50,671 nucleotides of DNA from Candidatus Segetimicrobium genomatis (GCA_005882335.1 VBAP01000061.1:1-50671); one strand, 5' to 3'. Positions 7,746 to 17,070 are shown, numbered from the stretch's first letter. The notes: generated by a model not told the origin, from the sequence alone. Program-made: numbers and translations.

Positions 7746-9047
7746 TTGAAATCTATCCATTGGGCCACCGCGTGCTGCACGGCGTTATGTGCAGCGTCGT
7801 CCCTCCTGGTCGCCCTCGCCTGCGGCGGCTCTGAGTCCACCGGACCCTCCACCGGAATCGTGCAGATCATGGCCTCAACCACTGGCCCGGGCCTCGATCC
7901 CGACGGCTACGTCGTCGCGGTGGACGGTGGCGCGGGGCAGTCCTTGCCGGTGAATGGATCAGTCACGTTCAACCAGCTGAGTGTGGGAAGTCATCAATTC
8001 CTGCTGAGCGGGGTCGCAACGAACTGCACGCTATTGAGCCCCAATCCAGTGACGGTAGCCGTCACTGCGGGGGACACCGCGCAAGCCACGTTCCAACTCT
8101 CTTGCGGGGCGCCCCTTCGCCCGATCGCCTTTTCGAGCAACCGCGACTATAGCACAAGCATCTACGCGATGAACGCTGACGGCTCAGGCGTCGTCCAGCT
8201 GACAAACAACCCGCCCGACTACAGGCTGCGCGACGGCGCCCCAGCCTGGTCGCCTGACGGAACCAGGATTGCGTTCTGGACCACGCGCGACGGCGACTGG
8301 GAGGTCTGGGTGATGATCGCCGACGGCAGGGGCGTCACCCGACTCACCAACAGCTTGGGACAGTTTGACCCGGCCGCGATTGTCTGGTCCCCCGACGGCA
8401 CAAAGATCGGGTTCCAAGCCGGTGGCGACATCTATGTGATAAACGCCGACGGCTCGAGCCTCGTCAACGTCACCAACAACGCGGCGGCGGACGGGGGGCC
8501 CGTCTGGTCACCCAACGGCAGCAAGATCGCCTTTTGGACGAACCGCGACGGCAATGATGAGATCTATGTGATGAACGCCGACGGCTCGAGTCCCGTGAAC
8601 CTCACGAACAACCCGGCGGCGGACAGGGCGCCGGCCTGGTCCCCCGACGGTCAGACGATCGCCTTCGAAACCGATCGCGACGGCAAGGTCGCGATCTACC
8701 TGATAAATGCTGACGGATCGGGCAGCGCCGCCCAGCTCATCAGCACCCCGGCGGACGACTGGGCGCCTGTCTGGTCTCCCGACGGCACAAAGATCGGGTT
8801 CCAAGCCGGTGGCGACATCTATGTGATGAACGCCGACGGCTCGAACCCGGTCAACGTCACCAACACCCCGGACTGGAACGACGACATCGTGTGGTCCCCC
8901 GACGGCAGAACGATTGCGTTTCAGACCCTCAGCACCTTGTCCGGCTTCGTCGAGATCTGGGTCGTGAACGCCGACGGCTCGAGCCTCAAACCGATCGCCG
9001 GTGGTGGTACGTCGAGCAGCGGTTCGCCCGCCTGGAGACCCCGGTAG
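7746..9047 (+). CDS. PD40/WD40-like beta-propeller lipoprotein
   Basis: The start is TTG at 7746, preceded by AGGGGGAGAGG; an upstream ATG at 7707 lacks such a site. A lipoprotein-type signal ends near LLVALACGGSESTGPSTG. A PEGA-like module (DPDGYVVAVDGGAG...LSVGSHQFLLSG) follows at about residues 35-130. Then come seven PD40 repeats, each with W-S-P-D-G...I-A-F...I-Y-V-M-N-A-D-G-S, and a closing WRPR strand. Seven blades fit one closed propeller, as in TolB. It should be anchored in the envelope; ligand and function are unknown. Two blades share a perfect 50-nt repeat. It is divergent from regulator 1 and first in a rightward group of three exported-protein genes. Confidence 0.88.
   Translation: MKSIHWATACCTALCAASSLLVALACGGSESTGPSTGIVQIMASTTGPGLDPDGYVVAVDGGAGQSLPVNGSVTFNQLSVGSHQFLLSGVATNCTLLSPNPVTVAVTAGDTAQATFQLSCGAPLRPIAFSSNRDYSTSIYAMNADGSGVVQLTNNPPDYRLRDGAPAWSPDGTRIAFWTTRDGDWEVWVMIADGRGVTRLTNSLGQFDPAAIVWSPDGTKIGFQAGGDIYVINADGSSLVNVTNNAAADGGPVWSPNGSKIAFWTNRDGNDEIYVMNADGSSPVNLTNNPAADRAPAWSPDGQTIAFETDRDGKVAIYLINADGSGSAAQLISTPADDWAPVWSPDGTKIGFQAGGDIYVMNADGSNPVNVTNTPDWNDDIVWSPDGRTIAFQTLSTLSGFVEIWVVNADGSSLKPIAGGGTSSSGSPAWRPR
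8391..8440. repeat. Intragenic 50-nt perfect repeat, copy 1
   Basis: Identical over 50 bases to 8778-8827. It encodes one propeller-blade segment (PDGTKIGFQAGGDIYV). Confidence 0.85.
8778..8827. repeat. Intragenic 50-nt perfect repeat, copy 2
   Basis: Second copy of the 8391-8440 blade sequence. The match continues with few differences beyond the 50 bases. This indicates recent blade duplication or gene conversion inside the propeller gene. Confidence 0.85.
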
Positions 9048-9156
9048 GGGCGCGATGCTCGCGTGCGGCACGGTGAAAGACAACCGCTGAAGATCTTCCG
9101 CACCTGGCGTGCGGCATGGGCCCTGGCTTTTCCAGTGACTTCGAATGGGAGGGACG

Positions 9157-9597
9157 ATGAGAACGACACGCATCACAGGCAACCTGCTGCTCGCCGCGGC
9201 CCTGCTAGCTGCCTGCAGCGACCATAACGCTCTCACAGCGCCTTCCGCACGCCCTCTCGCGGGCACAGCGACTCTCGTGGACCGGCCGTACACCTGGAGT
9301 TTCGCGTGTCACGGCGGGTTTGTTCTCGGCGCTCAATGGTCCTGGACCGAGAACGGCGCGGCGATCGCAAGCGGCAGTGCCGGCTGCACCGGCGATCAGA
9401 ACCTGAGCGGCACCGGCGTGCGCCCAGCCAACGCGAACGGCTTCACCGCGCAAGTTGGGTACGACTCCAAGAGCTGGACCTTCGACCCAGCTGGGCCGTT
9501 CAAGGCAAGTCTGTCGGGCTCTGTGGCGGGTGGTGGCTGCCACCGCGTCTTGGTTTGCTTCGATAAGGAAAGCGGCAAGCTGACTGTCGACAGCTAG
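9157..9597 (+). CDS. Small lipoprotein of the 'PYTW' family, copy 1
   Basis: The start is the ATG at 9157 behind GGGAGGGACG; an ATG at 9145 lacks a site. The 146-residue product has a lipoprotein signal (LLLAAALLAACSD) with the acylated Cys followed by a TAPSA linker. The mature part carries DRPYTWSF, QWSWTENG, SGTGVRPANANG and SWTFDPAGPFKASLSG, and ends KLTVDS. The same landmarks occur in the 152-residue product at 17214-17672 and in the N-domain of the chimera at 46821-48335. Four Cys in the mature part suggest disulfides in the periplasm. I recognise no named family. It sits between a PD40 lipoprotein and a 'DTDPT' lipoprotein on the same strand. Confidence 0.8.
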   Translation: MRTTRITGNLLLAAALLAACSDHNALTAPSARPLAGTATLVDRPYTWSFACHGGFVLGAQWSWTENGAAIASGSAGCTGDQNLSGTGVRPANANGFTAQVGYDSKSWTFDPAGPFKASLSGSVAGGGCHRVLVCFDKESGKLTVDS

Positions 9598-9636
9598 AGC
9601 AGCCCTCGCTCCGGGGGACTCACAATTGGAGGAACT

Positions 9637-10350
9637 ATGAAATCGATTTGCATCGCAAGTGGCTTACTGCTCGGAGCCGCCCTCCTGGCGGGCTGCGGCG
9701 AGCGCACCGGCCAAACGGGGCCGACCGGCACAGCAACCGGAGCATTCGCGGCTGACGTTGTCGCGGGGAAGACCAGTGCGGTAACCGACCCGGTTGGAGA
9801 CGCGGACAAGACAGCGGAAGCCTACCTGGACATTGTCAGGGCCGAGATCACGAAGCAGGGGACGAATTTCGTTTTCGTGATGACGCTGGCGGCCCCCATA
9901 CCAGACAATCCCCCATTGCCATCGTGGGCCGATGTCATGGTATGGCAGCCGATCCTCGACACGGACCCGACTGCGTCCCCAGTGGGCTATCCTTTCACAA
10001 AGAACACCGCGAACGCCTTCGAGTTCTTTATCCAGCACCGCGTGTACCGCTCCGGGTTCGTCGACCCGCTCGACCCCGCTAGCGCGGCGGACGTCTTGGT
10101 AGACCGGAGGCCGCTGCTGAAAGGCGGACAGGCGACGGTCACACCGATAAAGGTTACCATCGACGGTGCGCAGATCACGTTTGTGGTAGATGCTGCATTG
10201 CTCGGTGACCCATCGACCTTCAGCTGGCTTTCGGTTACCGCTGTTGCGAAGGCTGGCGATGATGTGAAGAACGCCTACAACAAACACGTTCCCTTTGACT
10301 TCGCGCCAGACTTCAACTTGGGCGCGCCACTCGCCACCTGGCCGCTGTGA
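9637..10350 (+). CDS. Lipoprotein of the 'DPxGD/DTDPT' family, copy 1
   Basis: The ATG at 9637 follows TTGGAGGAACT, a strong ribosome site. The 237-residue product has a lipoprotein signal (LLLGAALLAGCGE) and a Thr/Gly/Pro linker. Family landmarks are SAVTDPVGDAD, YLDIVRAEITKQG, FVFVMTLAAPIPDNPP, LDTDPTASPVGYPF, LVDRRPLLKGG, FVVDAALLGDPSTF and a Trp-Pro end (TWPL). The pattern of alternating strands with D-P-x-G-D resembles calcium- or sugar-binding beta-sandwiches (CBM9/DOMON-like), but that is an inference from strand pattern only. Paralogues are at 13722, 18964 and 50191. It converges on regulator 2 with 20 bases between the genes. Confidence 0.8.
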   Translation: MKSICIASGLLLGAALLAGCGERTGQTGPTGTATGAFAADVVAGKTSAVTDPVGDADKTAEAYLDIVRAEITKQGTNFVFVMTLAAPIPDNPPLPSWADVMVWQPILDTDPTASPVGYPFTKNTANAFEFFIQHRVYRSGFVDPLDPASAADVLVDRRPLLKGGQATVTPIKVTIDGAQITFVVDAALLGDPSTFSWLSVTAVAKAGDDVKNAYNKHVPFDFAPDFNLGAPLATWPL

Positions 10351-10370
10351 CGAGCGAGCGTTCTGGAGGC

Positions 10371-12956
10371 TCAGTTCTTGACTGCGACGAGGCGCTGAAA
10401 CCTCGGGCTGCCCCGGAGCGGATCCCAGAACGGATCCGCCCGGAGCCAGCCGGCCGAGAGCGGGCCCGGGCGCGAAAGGACGATTTCCAATTGCTCGATC
10501 GCTTCGTCCTGCTGGTCTAGCAACACGTAGATCCTCGCCAGGTTCGCCCGCGGATACCCAGACCACTCGGCGTTCTTGGATACCGGTACCAGCTCCACCG
10601 CTCGCCTGCCCTCGCGGACCGCGTCGGCCGAACGGCCGAGGCCGGCTAGGGCGAGACCGAGCAGGCCGGCATAGTAGTCATCGCTCGGCCAGTGGTGCAT
10701 GGTGTTTTCCAAAAACATCCGCGCCGAGTCGAACTGCCCTCGAGCGTCGAGACTTCGGCCGTTCGCACGCAGCACTAGGGCCTTTGTCAGCGCAAGGACG
10801 GCGCTGTCACCCTCCAAGGCTGGAGGTGCAAGAGACAGCACCTGCGCCTGCCGCTTGGCGTCGAGCAGCGTGGCGATGTCACAGAGCGCAAACACCGCCG
10901 CTCCTCCACCGGCCCCGTCCAGAGGGCGCGACATGTTGGGCAGCAGGCGTTGCGCGCCGGCCAAGTCGCCTGTGTGGCCGAGGTAGGCAAGGGCCTTGCC
11001 GAGCTGGGCGTCAAATGACTCCGGTCTCATCGCGAGGGCGCGGTCGTAGTAGTAGGTCGCCTGCGTGAACTGCCGCAACTCGGCGTACGTGAGCGCCGGC
11101 CCGGATGCGAGATACATGTTGAGCGGGTCCAGTGCCGCGGCCTCGCGCCCGTACACCAGCGCATCGTTCCAGCGTCCCTGATCGTCGGCGATGTCCGCAA
11201 GGACCGCTGCGAAGTACGGATCATTCGGGCGCATGCGCCGGGCTCGCGTCAATTCCTCCAATGCGCGGTCGTTGTCCCCCACGACCTTGGAGTAGTAGAA
11301 CCCAAGTGCGGCGTGGGATTCGGGCAGGTCGGGATCGAGACGCAGCGCGTGATCCAGCACTGCCTTGCCGCGGCTGAGGAGATCCGGTGACCGATCGGTG
11401 TACGTCACGTGTAGCCACACGAGACCCACCGACAACCAGGTATAGGCGAGCGCAAAGTTCGAATCGAGAGCGACTGCCCGCTCATACAGGCCGATTGCCG
11501 TCCGCACGCTGGCCGGAGAGAGATACTCACGGTCCACCAACTCTCGTCCCCGCAGATACAAGTCGTATGCCTGGAGGTTGGTTGTCTGGCGCGCCTCGAG
11601 CAGGCGGCGCTCGGCGTCCAGCACGGCGATGTCGAGCGCCCCGGCCACACGCGTCGCAAGCTTGGTCTGCACGGCGAACACGCCCGTCAGCGTCGTGTCG
11701 TACTGATCGGCCCAGAGCTGCGCCGCATCGGAGGCGCGGATCAGCGTGGGGCTCACCCGGATGCGACTCGTGGCGGAGCCTTTGTCCCAGCGGACGGAGC
11801 CCTCCAGGATGTACTGAACGCCGAGCTCCCGGCCGATCTGCTGCGGGCTCTTGCGGGTCCCCTTGTATTGGCTGGCGCTCGGCCAGGCGATTACGCCGAG
11901 GCGCTGAATGCTGCCCAACCGGGTGGCGATCGCCTCGGTGAGCCCGTCCGCGAAATACTCGTCGGCGGCCGCGCCGCGATTCTCGAATGGCAGCACGACG
12001 AGCATCTTCCGGCCCGGCAATGCCACCGCGTCGGCCGTGTCGGCGGTCGGATGCCACCTCCACATGCCGAAGCTGAGGACGCCGAGTCCCACCAGCGCGA
12101 CCACAGAGATCGCGGCGGCGCTGAGCGTCCTCGCTCGGCGCAATTCCCGCCGCAGCGCGCCCGGCAGCGCCGCCACCACGACATCCCGCGTGAATTGGCG
12201 TCGCCGCGTGTGCGCGCCCTCGGCCTCTGAGGGCGTGCCCCGCGCGGCCTCGTCACACAGCTGCTTCGCCAGCGTCAGCACGGCCGAATCCGGCGCGGCG
12301 CCGAGCTCTGCTTGAAGGAAGGCTTCGTGCACGCTCGCGTGCTGGATGGCTCCGGCTGGCTCCCCCGCGGCCACGAGGGCGGTCATCAGGCCGAGCGCAG
12401 CCTGGGAGCTGAACGGATCGAGCGCCACCAAGCGACGCCACCACTCGACCGCCGCCCGACGGTCGCCGCGGGCGGTCGCGTCGGTCGCGAGGCCCTCGAT
12501 CGCCTTGGAAACACACTGGGTTATGCGGGCCCGCTCGACCTCCACCCAGTGCTCGAATTCACCGGTCCCATTGAGATAGAAACCGTCGAGGAAGGGCCCC
12601 GTGTACAGCGCGAGGGCGCGCTCGGAATCGCCGTGCTCGAGCGCCCGCTCGAACGCGTCGACGTCGCTAGCGATGACTGCCGGATTGAGGTGCAGCTCGG
12701 TCGAGCCCAGGAACAGCCGGGGCTCGTGCAGGTCGCGACGCAGCGCGTAACACGCCTGTTTCAGCAGGTCGCGCCCGTGCACCGCGTCGCTCTCCGGCCA
12801 GAGGTGAGCGACGAGCTTGTCCCGACTCATTCCTTTTTTGCCGGCTGCGGCAAGCAGGGCGAGGAGTGCGAGCGTCTTGCGGCGCGAGGCGGCACCGCCG
12901 CACTGGGTGCCGTCCTGCTCGACTGAAAGCCCACCGAACGTCTTGACCTGCAGCAT
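10371..12956 (-). CDS. Transmembrane BTAD/TolB-like/TPR transcription regulator 2
   Basis: The 861-residue protein has the same layout as the two other copies: winged helix (MLQVKTFGGLSVEQ, LVAHLWPESD, ACYALRRDL), BTAD domain with GPFLDGFY near 120-130, a membrane helix (ISVVALVGLGVLSFGMW) near 290, a TolB-like domain (MLVVLPFENRG, YFADGLTEAIATRLG, YILEGSVRWDK) and C-terminal TPRs. It is the most divergent of the three; copies 1 and 3 resemble each other more. The ATG at 12956 has no good ribosome site. It is divergent from the Cys-rich membrane protein gene at 13074 and probably regulates it through the shared intergenic motif. Confidence 0.9.
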   Translation of the reverse strand: MLQVKTFGGLSVEQDGTQCGGAASRRKTLALLALLAAAGKKGMSRDKLVAHLWPESDAVHGRDLLKQACYALRRDLHEPRLFLGSTELHLNPAVIASDVDAFERALEHGDSERALALYTGPFLDGFYLNGTGEFEHWVEVERARITQCVSKAIEGLATDATARGDRRAAVEWWRRLVALDPFSSQAALGLMTALVAAGEPAGAIQHASVHEAFLQAELGAAPDSAVLTLAKQLCDEAARGTPSEAEGAHTRRRQFTRDVVVAALPGALRRELRRARTLSAAAISVVALVGLGVLSFGMWRWHPTADTADAVALPGRKMLVVLPFENRGAAADEYFADGLTEAIATRLGSIQRLGVIAWPSASQYKGTRKSPQQIGRELGVQYILEGSVRWDKGSATSRIRVSPTLIRASDAAQLWADQYDTTLTGVFAVQTKLATRVAGALDIAVLDAERRLLEARQTTNLQAYDLYLRGRELVDREYLSPASVRTAIGLYERAVALDSNFALAYTWLSVGLVWLHVTYTDRSPDLLSRGKAVLDHALRLDPDLPESHAALGFYYSKVVGDNDRALEELTRARRMRPNDPYFAAVLADIADDQGRWNDALVYGREAAALDPLNMYLASGPALTYAELRQFTQATYYYDRALAMRPESFDAQLGKALAYLGHTGDLAGAQRLLPNMSRPLDGAGGGAAVFALCDIATLLDAKRQAQVLSLAPPALEGDSAVLALTKALVLRANGRSLDARGQFDSARMFLENTMHHWPSDDYYAGLLGLALAGLGRSADAVREGRRAVELVPVSKNAEWSGYPRANLARIYVLLDQQDEAIEQLEIVLSRPGPLSAGWLRADPFWDPLRGSPRFQRLVAVKN

Positions 12957-12971
12957 CGGGCCTCATTTCAC

Positions 12972-13016
12972 CCGTTTTTCACCGGGCCGCAGACCCGGCC
13001 GGCCTAAGTTAGCCCT
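12972..13016. promoter_or_regulatory. Divergent promoter/operator region, copy 2
   Basis: CCGTTTTTCACCGGG and CCTAAGTTAGCCCT flank a GC-rich centre with the inverted pair CCGGGCC/GGCCGG. The arrangement and spacing match copy 1 at 7616-7659, and the bases between it and the regulator start (CATCGGGCC...CATTT) also match. It lies between regulator 2 and the Cys-rich membrane protein gene. Confidence 0.5.
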
Positions 13017-13073
13017 GATTTGCGGCCGTTGCGAATCGCGACGGATCGTGGAAAGGCTTCTCCTGGAGGAGTT

Positions 13074-13604
13074 ATGCACGCAATTCGTTGTGCGGCGCTG
13101 TCATTCCGCGCCTTGATCGCCACCAAGCTCGGCGCCTGCGCCTTCTGCATCCGCCTGTCGCTCACGTTGAGCGTCGTGAGCTGGCTGCTGGTGGTCGTTT
13201 TCGACGCGCTCGTTCCGGGCTCGCTCGCGGGCAAGGTCGCGCTCGTTCCCGCGCTCGGCTTTACCGCCCTCTTCGCGAGTCACCTTGCCGCCTACGCGGT
13301 GCGCGTCGTCCTCGCCTACCGAACGGCTGGACGGGTCGCTCCTGGCGAAACCACCGCATCGACTGCGACCCGCCGCCGCTTCCTCGTCCTCTCGGCCCGG
13401 ACGATCGGGCTCGCGCTCGTGCCCACCGTGCTCGTGTCGAAACTCTGGGGGTCGGCGGGCGCAGCCGCCGGGCGACCTGACTGTCCACGGCCCACGGACT
13501 GCCTGTCTGGCTGCTGCTGCCAGCGTTGCAAGACGAGGCTGAAGAAGTGCGATCCCGCCTATCTCTCGTGCAGTTACATCTGCTGGGGAAGTTGCGTGGG
13601 GTGA
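13074..13604 (+). CDS. Three-helix membrane protein with a 10-Cys C-terminal module, copy 1
   Basis: The ATG at 13074 follows CCTGGAGGAGTT. The 176-residue product begins with ALIATKLGACAFCIRLSLT, containing a CxxC pair. Two hydrophobic helices follow (about 25-48 and 55-85), then an Ala/Thr-rich linker. An RRRFLVLSARTIGL stretch leads into a third hydrophobic segment that resembles a twin-arginine or stop-transfer signal. The last 45 residues carry ten Cys in the pattern C-x5-C-x3-CCC-x2-C-x6-C-x6-C-x3-C-x3-C. The paralogue at 49324-49839 keeps all ten. The module should lie outside the cytoplasm and be disulfide-bonded or metal-binding. I do not recognise the family. Divergent from regulator 2. 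Confidence 0.82.
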   Translation: MHAIRCAALSFRALIATKLGACAFCIRLSLTLSVVSWLLVVVFDALVPGSLAGKVALVPALGFTALFASHLAAYAVRVVLAYRTAGRVAPGETTASTATRRRFLVLSARTIGLALVPTVLVSKLWGSAGAAAGRPDCPRPTDCLSGCCCQRCKTRLKKCDPAYLSCSYICWGSCVG

Positions 13605-13721
13605 GCGCCTTCGTCACGGCGGCTTCAACTGCATCACGCCGCCATGAGGCGGGAGGATCAGGATCGTGTGGTGAAGGCACGCCGATCGCAGGTGATTCCA
13701 TCACGTCTTCCGGAGGGAACG

Positions 13722-14411
13722 ATGAACACGATTCGCACAGCCGGCACCCTGGCGCTGGGAGCGGCCCTGCTGGCAGGCTGCACCGAGCGAAGCACCCCGA
13801 CGGCGCCGAGCGACTCTCGGGCCATCGCGCTGTCGGCCGCCGGTCAAACGAGCGCCGTGGACGACCCGACCGGCGACGTCAAGAATAAGTATCCGGCCTA
13901 CCTTGATATCGTGCGGGCCGCGACCACGCGGAAGGACCGCTCCTTCATCTTCACGCTGGACCTCGCCGCGGCCGTGCCCGACGATCCCGCCGCCGACTTC
14001 CCGTCGGGACCCGATTTCGTCAACGTCTCGCTCTTCGGCCTCGACACCGACCCGACGGGGGTCCTCCTGGGTTATCCGTTCAAGGAGCACACCGCGAACC
14101 CTTTCGAGCTCTTCATCGCGGTGAGTTGGAATCCGACCGGCTCGTGGGGCCTCGGAACGGGTTTCGTCGGTCTGCTCGTGGATCGACGGCCGCTCCTGAC
14201 GGGTGGACAGGCGGTTGTTAGGTCTGTCCCGTTTACGATCGAGGGATCGCGCGTCACGCTCGTGGTGGACGCCACGCTGCTGGGCGATCCGGCCACGTTT
14301 CAATGGGGCGCCGCGACCGTCGTGTCGAATCACGCCGCTCCGACGGACGAGTTCACCGTCTCCGACTTCGCCCCGGACAACGGGCTACCGCTCGTGAACT
14401 GGCCGCAGTAG
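13722..14411 (+). CDS. Lipoprotein of the 'DPxGD/DTDPT' family, copy 2
   Basis: The ATG at 13722 follows CCGGAGGGAACG; the longer frame from 13644 has no ribosome site and no signal peptide at its start. The 229-residue product has the signal LALGAALLAGCTERSTPTAPS. It shares with copy 1 SAVDDPTGDVK, YLDIVRA, FIFTLDLAAAVPDDP, LDTDPTGVLLGYPF, LVDRRPLLTGGQAVV and VVDATLLGDPATFQWG, and ends NWPQ. It probably forms a beta-sandwich on the envelope surface. It follows the Cys-rich membrane protein gene and converges on regulator 3. Confidence 0.8.
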   Translation: MNTIRTAGTLALGAALLAGCTERSTPTAPSDSRAIALSAAGQTSAVDDPTGDVKNKYPAYLDIVRAATTRKDRSFIFTLDLAAAVPDDPAADFPSGPDFVNVSLFGLDTDPTGVLLGYPFKEHTANPFELFIAVSWNPTGSWGLGTGFVGLLVDRRPLLTGGQAVVRSVPFTIEGSRVTLVVDATLLGDPATFQWGAATVVSNHAAPTDEFTVSDFAPDNGLPLVNWPQ

Positions 14412-14434
14412 GGACGCGGAGCACCGAAACCGGT

Positions 14435-14456
14435 GGGGCGGTCGAGCGGCCGCCCC
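14435..14456. terminator. Possible terminator hairpin between convergent genes
   Basis: GGGGCGG (14435-14441) can pair with CCGCCCC (14450-14456) across an 8-nt loop, between the stops of the lipoprotein gene and regulator 3. There is no T-tract, so the call rests on stem and position only. Confidence 0.35.
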
Positions 14457-14478
14457 CGGCGTTCGAGGCAGCCCTCAC

Positions 14479-17064
14479 TCAGTTGCGCGCCGCGGCCAAC
14501 CGCTGAAACCTCGGGCTCCCCCGCAACAAGTCCCAGAATGGATCCGCCTTGAGCCAGTTGGCCGAGAGCGGACCGGGTCGAGAGAACACGGCCTCCAGCT
14601 GATCGATCGCTTTGTCGCGCTCCCCCAGCAGCACGTAGATCCGCGCCAGGTTCGCGGGCAACAGGGCGCCGTCCAGGGCGTCTTTGGAGACCGGCAGCAG
14701 GGCGACCGCGCGTTCGCCCTCGCGCACAGCTTCGTCGGCGCGGCCCAGGCCGGCGAGCGCGAGCCCGAGCAGCGCGTGGTAGAGATGGTCGTCGGGCTTG
14801 CGCCGGAGCGAATTCTCGAGGGCCGCTCGTGCCGAGTCGAACGAGACACGCGCGAGTAGGATCTTGTCGCGTCGCCGGTACACAAGCGCCTTGGCGAGTG
14901 CGAGGCCCGCCGTGTCGCCGTCGAGTGCAGAAGGCGACAGTCCGAGCAGCTTGGTCTGCTGCTCGTCGCGCAGCAGCAGGACGATATCGCTGAGCGTGAT
15001 CAAAATGTCCTCGAAACCCGTCGGCGCGATGTTCTCGGAGACATCGGGGAAGAGCCGCTGGGCGCTCTTCAAGTCGCCGGTCAGATTGAGGTAGCCAATG
15101 GCCTTCTCGAGTCGGCCGCCGACCGAGCGCGGCGTGAGCGTGAGCGCGCGGTCGTAGTAGTAGTTGGCGCCGGCGAACTCGCGCCGCCTCGTGTAGGAGT
15201 TGCCCAGGCCTCCTACGAAGGCGCCGTTTCGGGGACTGAGCAGCACGGCTTCGTGCCCGTACACCAACGCTTCGTTCCATTTCCCCCTGTGCTCGTTGAT
15301 GGCCCCGAGCATCACTGTGGTATACGGGTCGCTGGGACGAGCGCGTCTCGCTCGGGTGTATTCTTCCAGCGCCCGGTCCCAGTCCCTCAGGCCGGCGTAG
15401 ACGTACCACCCCAAAGCCCCATGCGCTTCGGGCAAGTCGGGGGCGAGGCGCAGCGCGCGATCCGCCTCGGCCTTGCCCACCGTAAGCTGCGCCGGATCGC
15501 GATCCGCGTAGTTCCAGTACAACGCCACGTGGGCAAACGACGACCAGGCCCATGCCACCGCGAAGCTCGAGTCGAGCGTAACGGCGCGCTCGAACATCTG
15601 GAGCGCCGTCTTGAGGTCGGGGAGGTCCCAATCCCTCTCGATCGCCGCGCGCCCGCGTAAATACGCGTCGTACGCCTGGAGGTTCGCCGTCGGCCTGTCT
15701 TCCAGCATGCGCCGTTCCGCGTCCGCGAGAGCGATGTCGAGCGCCCCCGCCACCCGGGTGGCGAGATCGGCCTGCACCGCGAACACGCCGGCCAGCGTCG
15801 TGTCGTACTGGTCGGCCCAGAGCTGAGTTCCGTCTGAAACCCGGATCAGCGTGGGACTCACGCGCACCTGGCTCGGGCCTCGGGGCGACTTCTCCCAGCG
15901 GACCGTGCCTTCGAGGAGGTACTGAGCGCCGAGTTCCCGACCGATCTCCTGCGGGCTCTTGCCCGTCCGCTTGTATTGCCGGGAGCTCTGCCAGGCGATC
16001 ACGCCGAGGCTGCGGATGCTCCCGAGCCGCGTGGCGATGGCCTCGGTGAGCCCGTCGGCGAAATACTCATCGGCCGATGCGCCACGATTCTCGAGGGGCA
16101 GCACGGCGAGCATCTTTCGGTTCGCGACGGGCAAGGGCTCGGGCCTGCTCGTTGTCCCATGCCTTCCCGAGACGCCGTACCCCACGGCGCCGACGACGAG
16201 CACGATTCCGAGGGCGGCCGCGACGGTGCTGAGCGCGGTCGCGCGGTGCAGCTCCCGCCGCAGCGCCGCCGGCAGCGCTGCCAACACGAAATCGGTCGTG
16301 GATTGACGCCGCCTGCGCCGCTGCTCTGCGGTGCCCGGCAGGGGCGCGCCGCGCTCGGTCTCCTCACACAGCTGTTTCACCAGGACCAGCACGGCGGCGT
16401 CCGGCGCGGTGCCCATCTCTTGCTGCAGGAACGCTTCGTGCGCTCGCGCGTGCTTGAGGGCCTCGGCGGACTCGCCCGCGGCCACGAGCGCCGTCATGAG
16501 GCCGAGTGCGGCCTGGGAGCTGAGCGGATCGAGTGCCGTGAGCCGGCGCCACCAGTCGGTTGCGGCGCGGTGGTCGCCGCGCGCGGCCGTTTCCTTCCCC
16601 AGGGTTACGAGCGCGTCGCTGCACTGCTTTGCGAGTTGCGCGCGCTCCGCGTCCAGCCAGCGCTCGAACTCGCTCGCCTCGCTGAGATAGAACCCGTCCA
16701 GGAACGGCCCGCGGTAGCGGTCGACAGCACGAGCTAGCTCGCCACGCTGGAGCGCGTCGTCGAAGGCCTGGACGTCGCTCGTGACGACCGCCGGGTTGAG
16801 CCGCAACTCGGTCGAGCCGAGGAACAGCTTGTCTTCGTTGAGGTCGCGGCGGAGGGCGTAGCAAGCCTGTCTCAAGAGGCTCCGGCCGTGCTCCGCATCG
16901 GTTTCCGACCAGAGGTAGGCGATGAGCTTGTCGCGGCTGAGGCCACGGGGGTGGCGCGCGAGCAGGGCGAGGAGCGCGAGCGTCTTGCGCTGTGCAGCCG
17001 CGCCCGTAGGGGGAGCGCTGTTGGCCTCGATAGACAGCCCGCCGAACGTCCTCAGCTCAACCAT
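14479..17064 (-). CDS. Transmembrane BTAD/TolB-like/TPR transcription regulator 3
   Basis: The 861-residue protein is a close paralogue of regulator 1. Winged helix and BTAD (MVELRTFGGLSIEA, LIAYLWSETD, ACYALRRDL, GPFLDGFYL) are followed by a membrane helix (ALGIVLVVGAVGYG), a TolB-like domain (MLAVLPLENRG, YFADGLTEAIATRLG, YLLEGTVRWEK) and TPR helices, with long stretches the same as copy 1. The resemblance persists in the DNA, so the duplication looks recent. The ATG at 17064 lacks a clear ribosome site, as in the other two. It is divergent from the PYTW lipoprotein gene at 17214. A recent duplicate with a different set of neighbours suggests a shared type of signal but separate targets. 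Confidence 0.9.
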   Translation of the reverse strand: MVELRTFGGLSIEANSAPPTGAAAQRKTLALLALLARHPRGLSRDKLIAYLWSETDAEHGRSLLRQACYALRRDLNEDKLFLGSTELRLNPAVVTSDVQAFDDALQRGELARAVDRYRGPFLDGFYLSEASEFERWLDAERAQLAKQCSDALVTLGKETAARGDHRAATDWWRRLTALDPLSSQAALGLMTALVAAGESAEALKHARAHEAFLQQEMGTAPDAAVLVLVKQLCEETERGAPLPGTAEQRRRRRQSTTDFVLAALPAALRRELHRATALSTVAAALGIVLVVGAVGYGVSGRHGTTSRPEPLPVANRKMLAVLPLENRGASADEYFADGLTEAIATRLGSIRSLGVIAWQSSRQYKRTGKSPQEIGRELGAQYLLEGTVRWEKSPRGPSQVRVSPTLIRVSDGTQLWADQYDTTLAGVFAVQADLATRVAGALDIALADAERRMLEDRPTANLQAYDAYLRGRAAIERDWDLPDLKTALQMFERAVTLDSSFAVAWAWSSFAHVALYWNYADRDPAQLTVGKAEADRALRLAPDLPEAHGALGWYVYAGLRDWDRALEEYTRARRARPSDPYTTVMLGAINEHRGKWNEALVYGHEAVLLSPRNGAFVGGLGNSYTRRREFAGANYYYDRALTLTPRSVGGRLEKAIGYLNLTGDLKSAQRLFPDVSENIAPTGFEDILITLSDIVLLLRDEQQTKLLGLSPSALDGDTAGLALAKALVYRRRDKILLARVSFDSARAALENSLRRKPDDHLYHALLGLALAGLGRADEAVREGERAVALLPVSKDALDGALLPANLARIYVLLGERDKAIDQLEAVFSRPGPLSANWLKADPFWDLLRGSPRFQRLAAARN

Positions 17065-17070
17065 GCAGAT

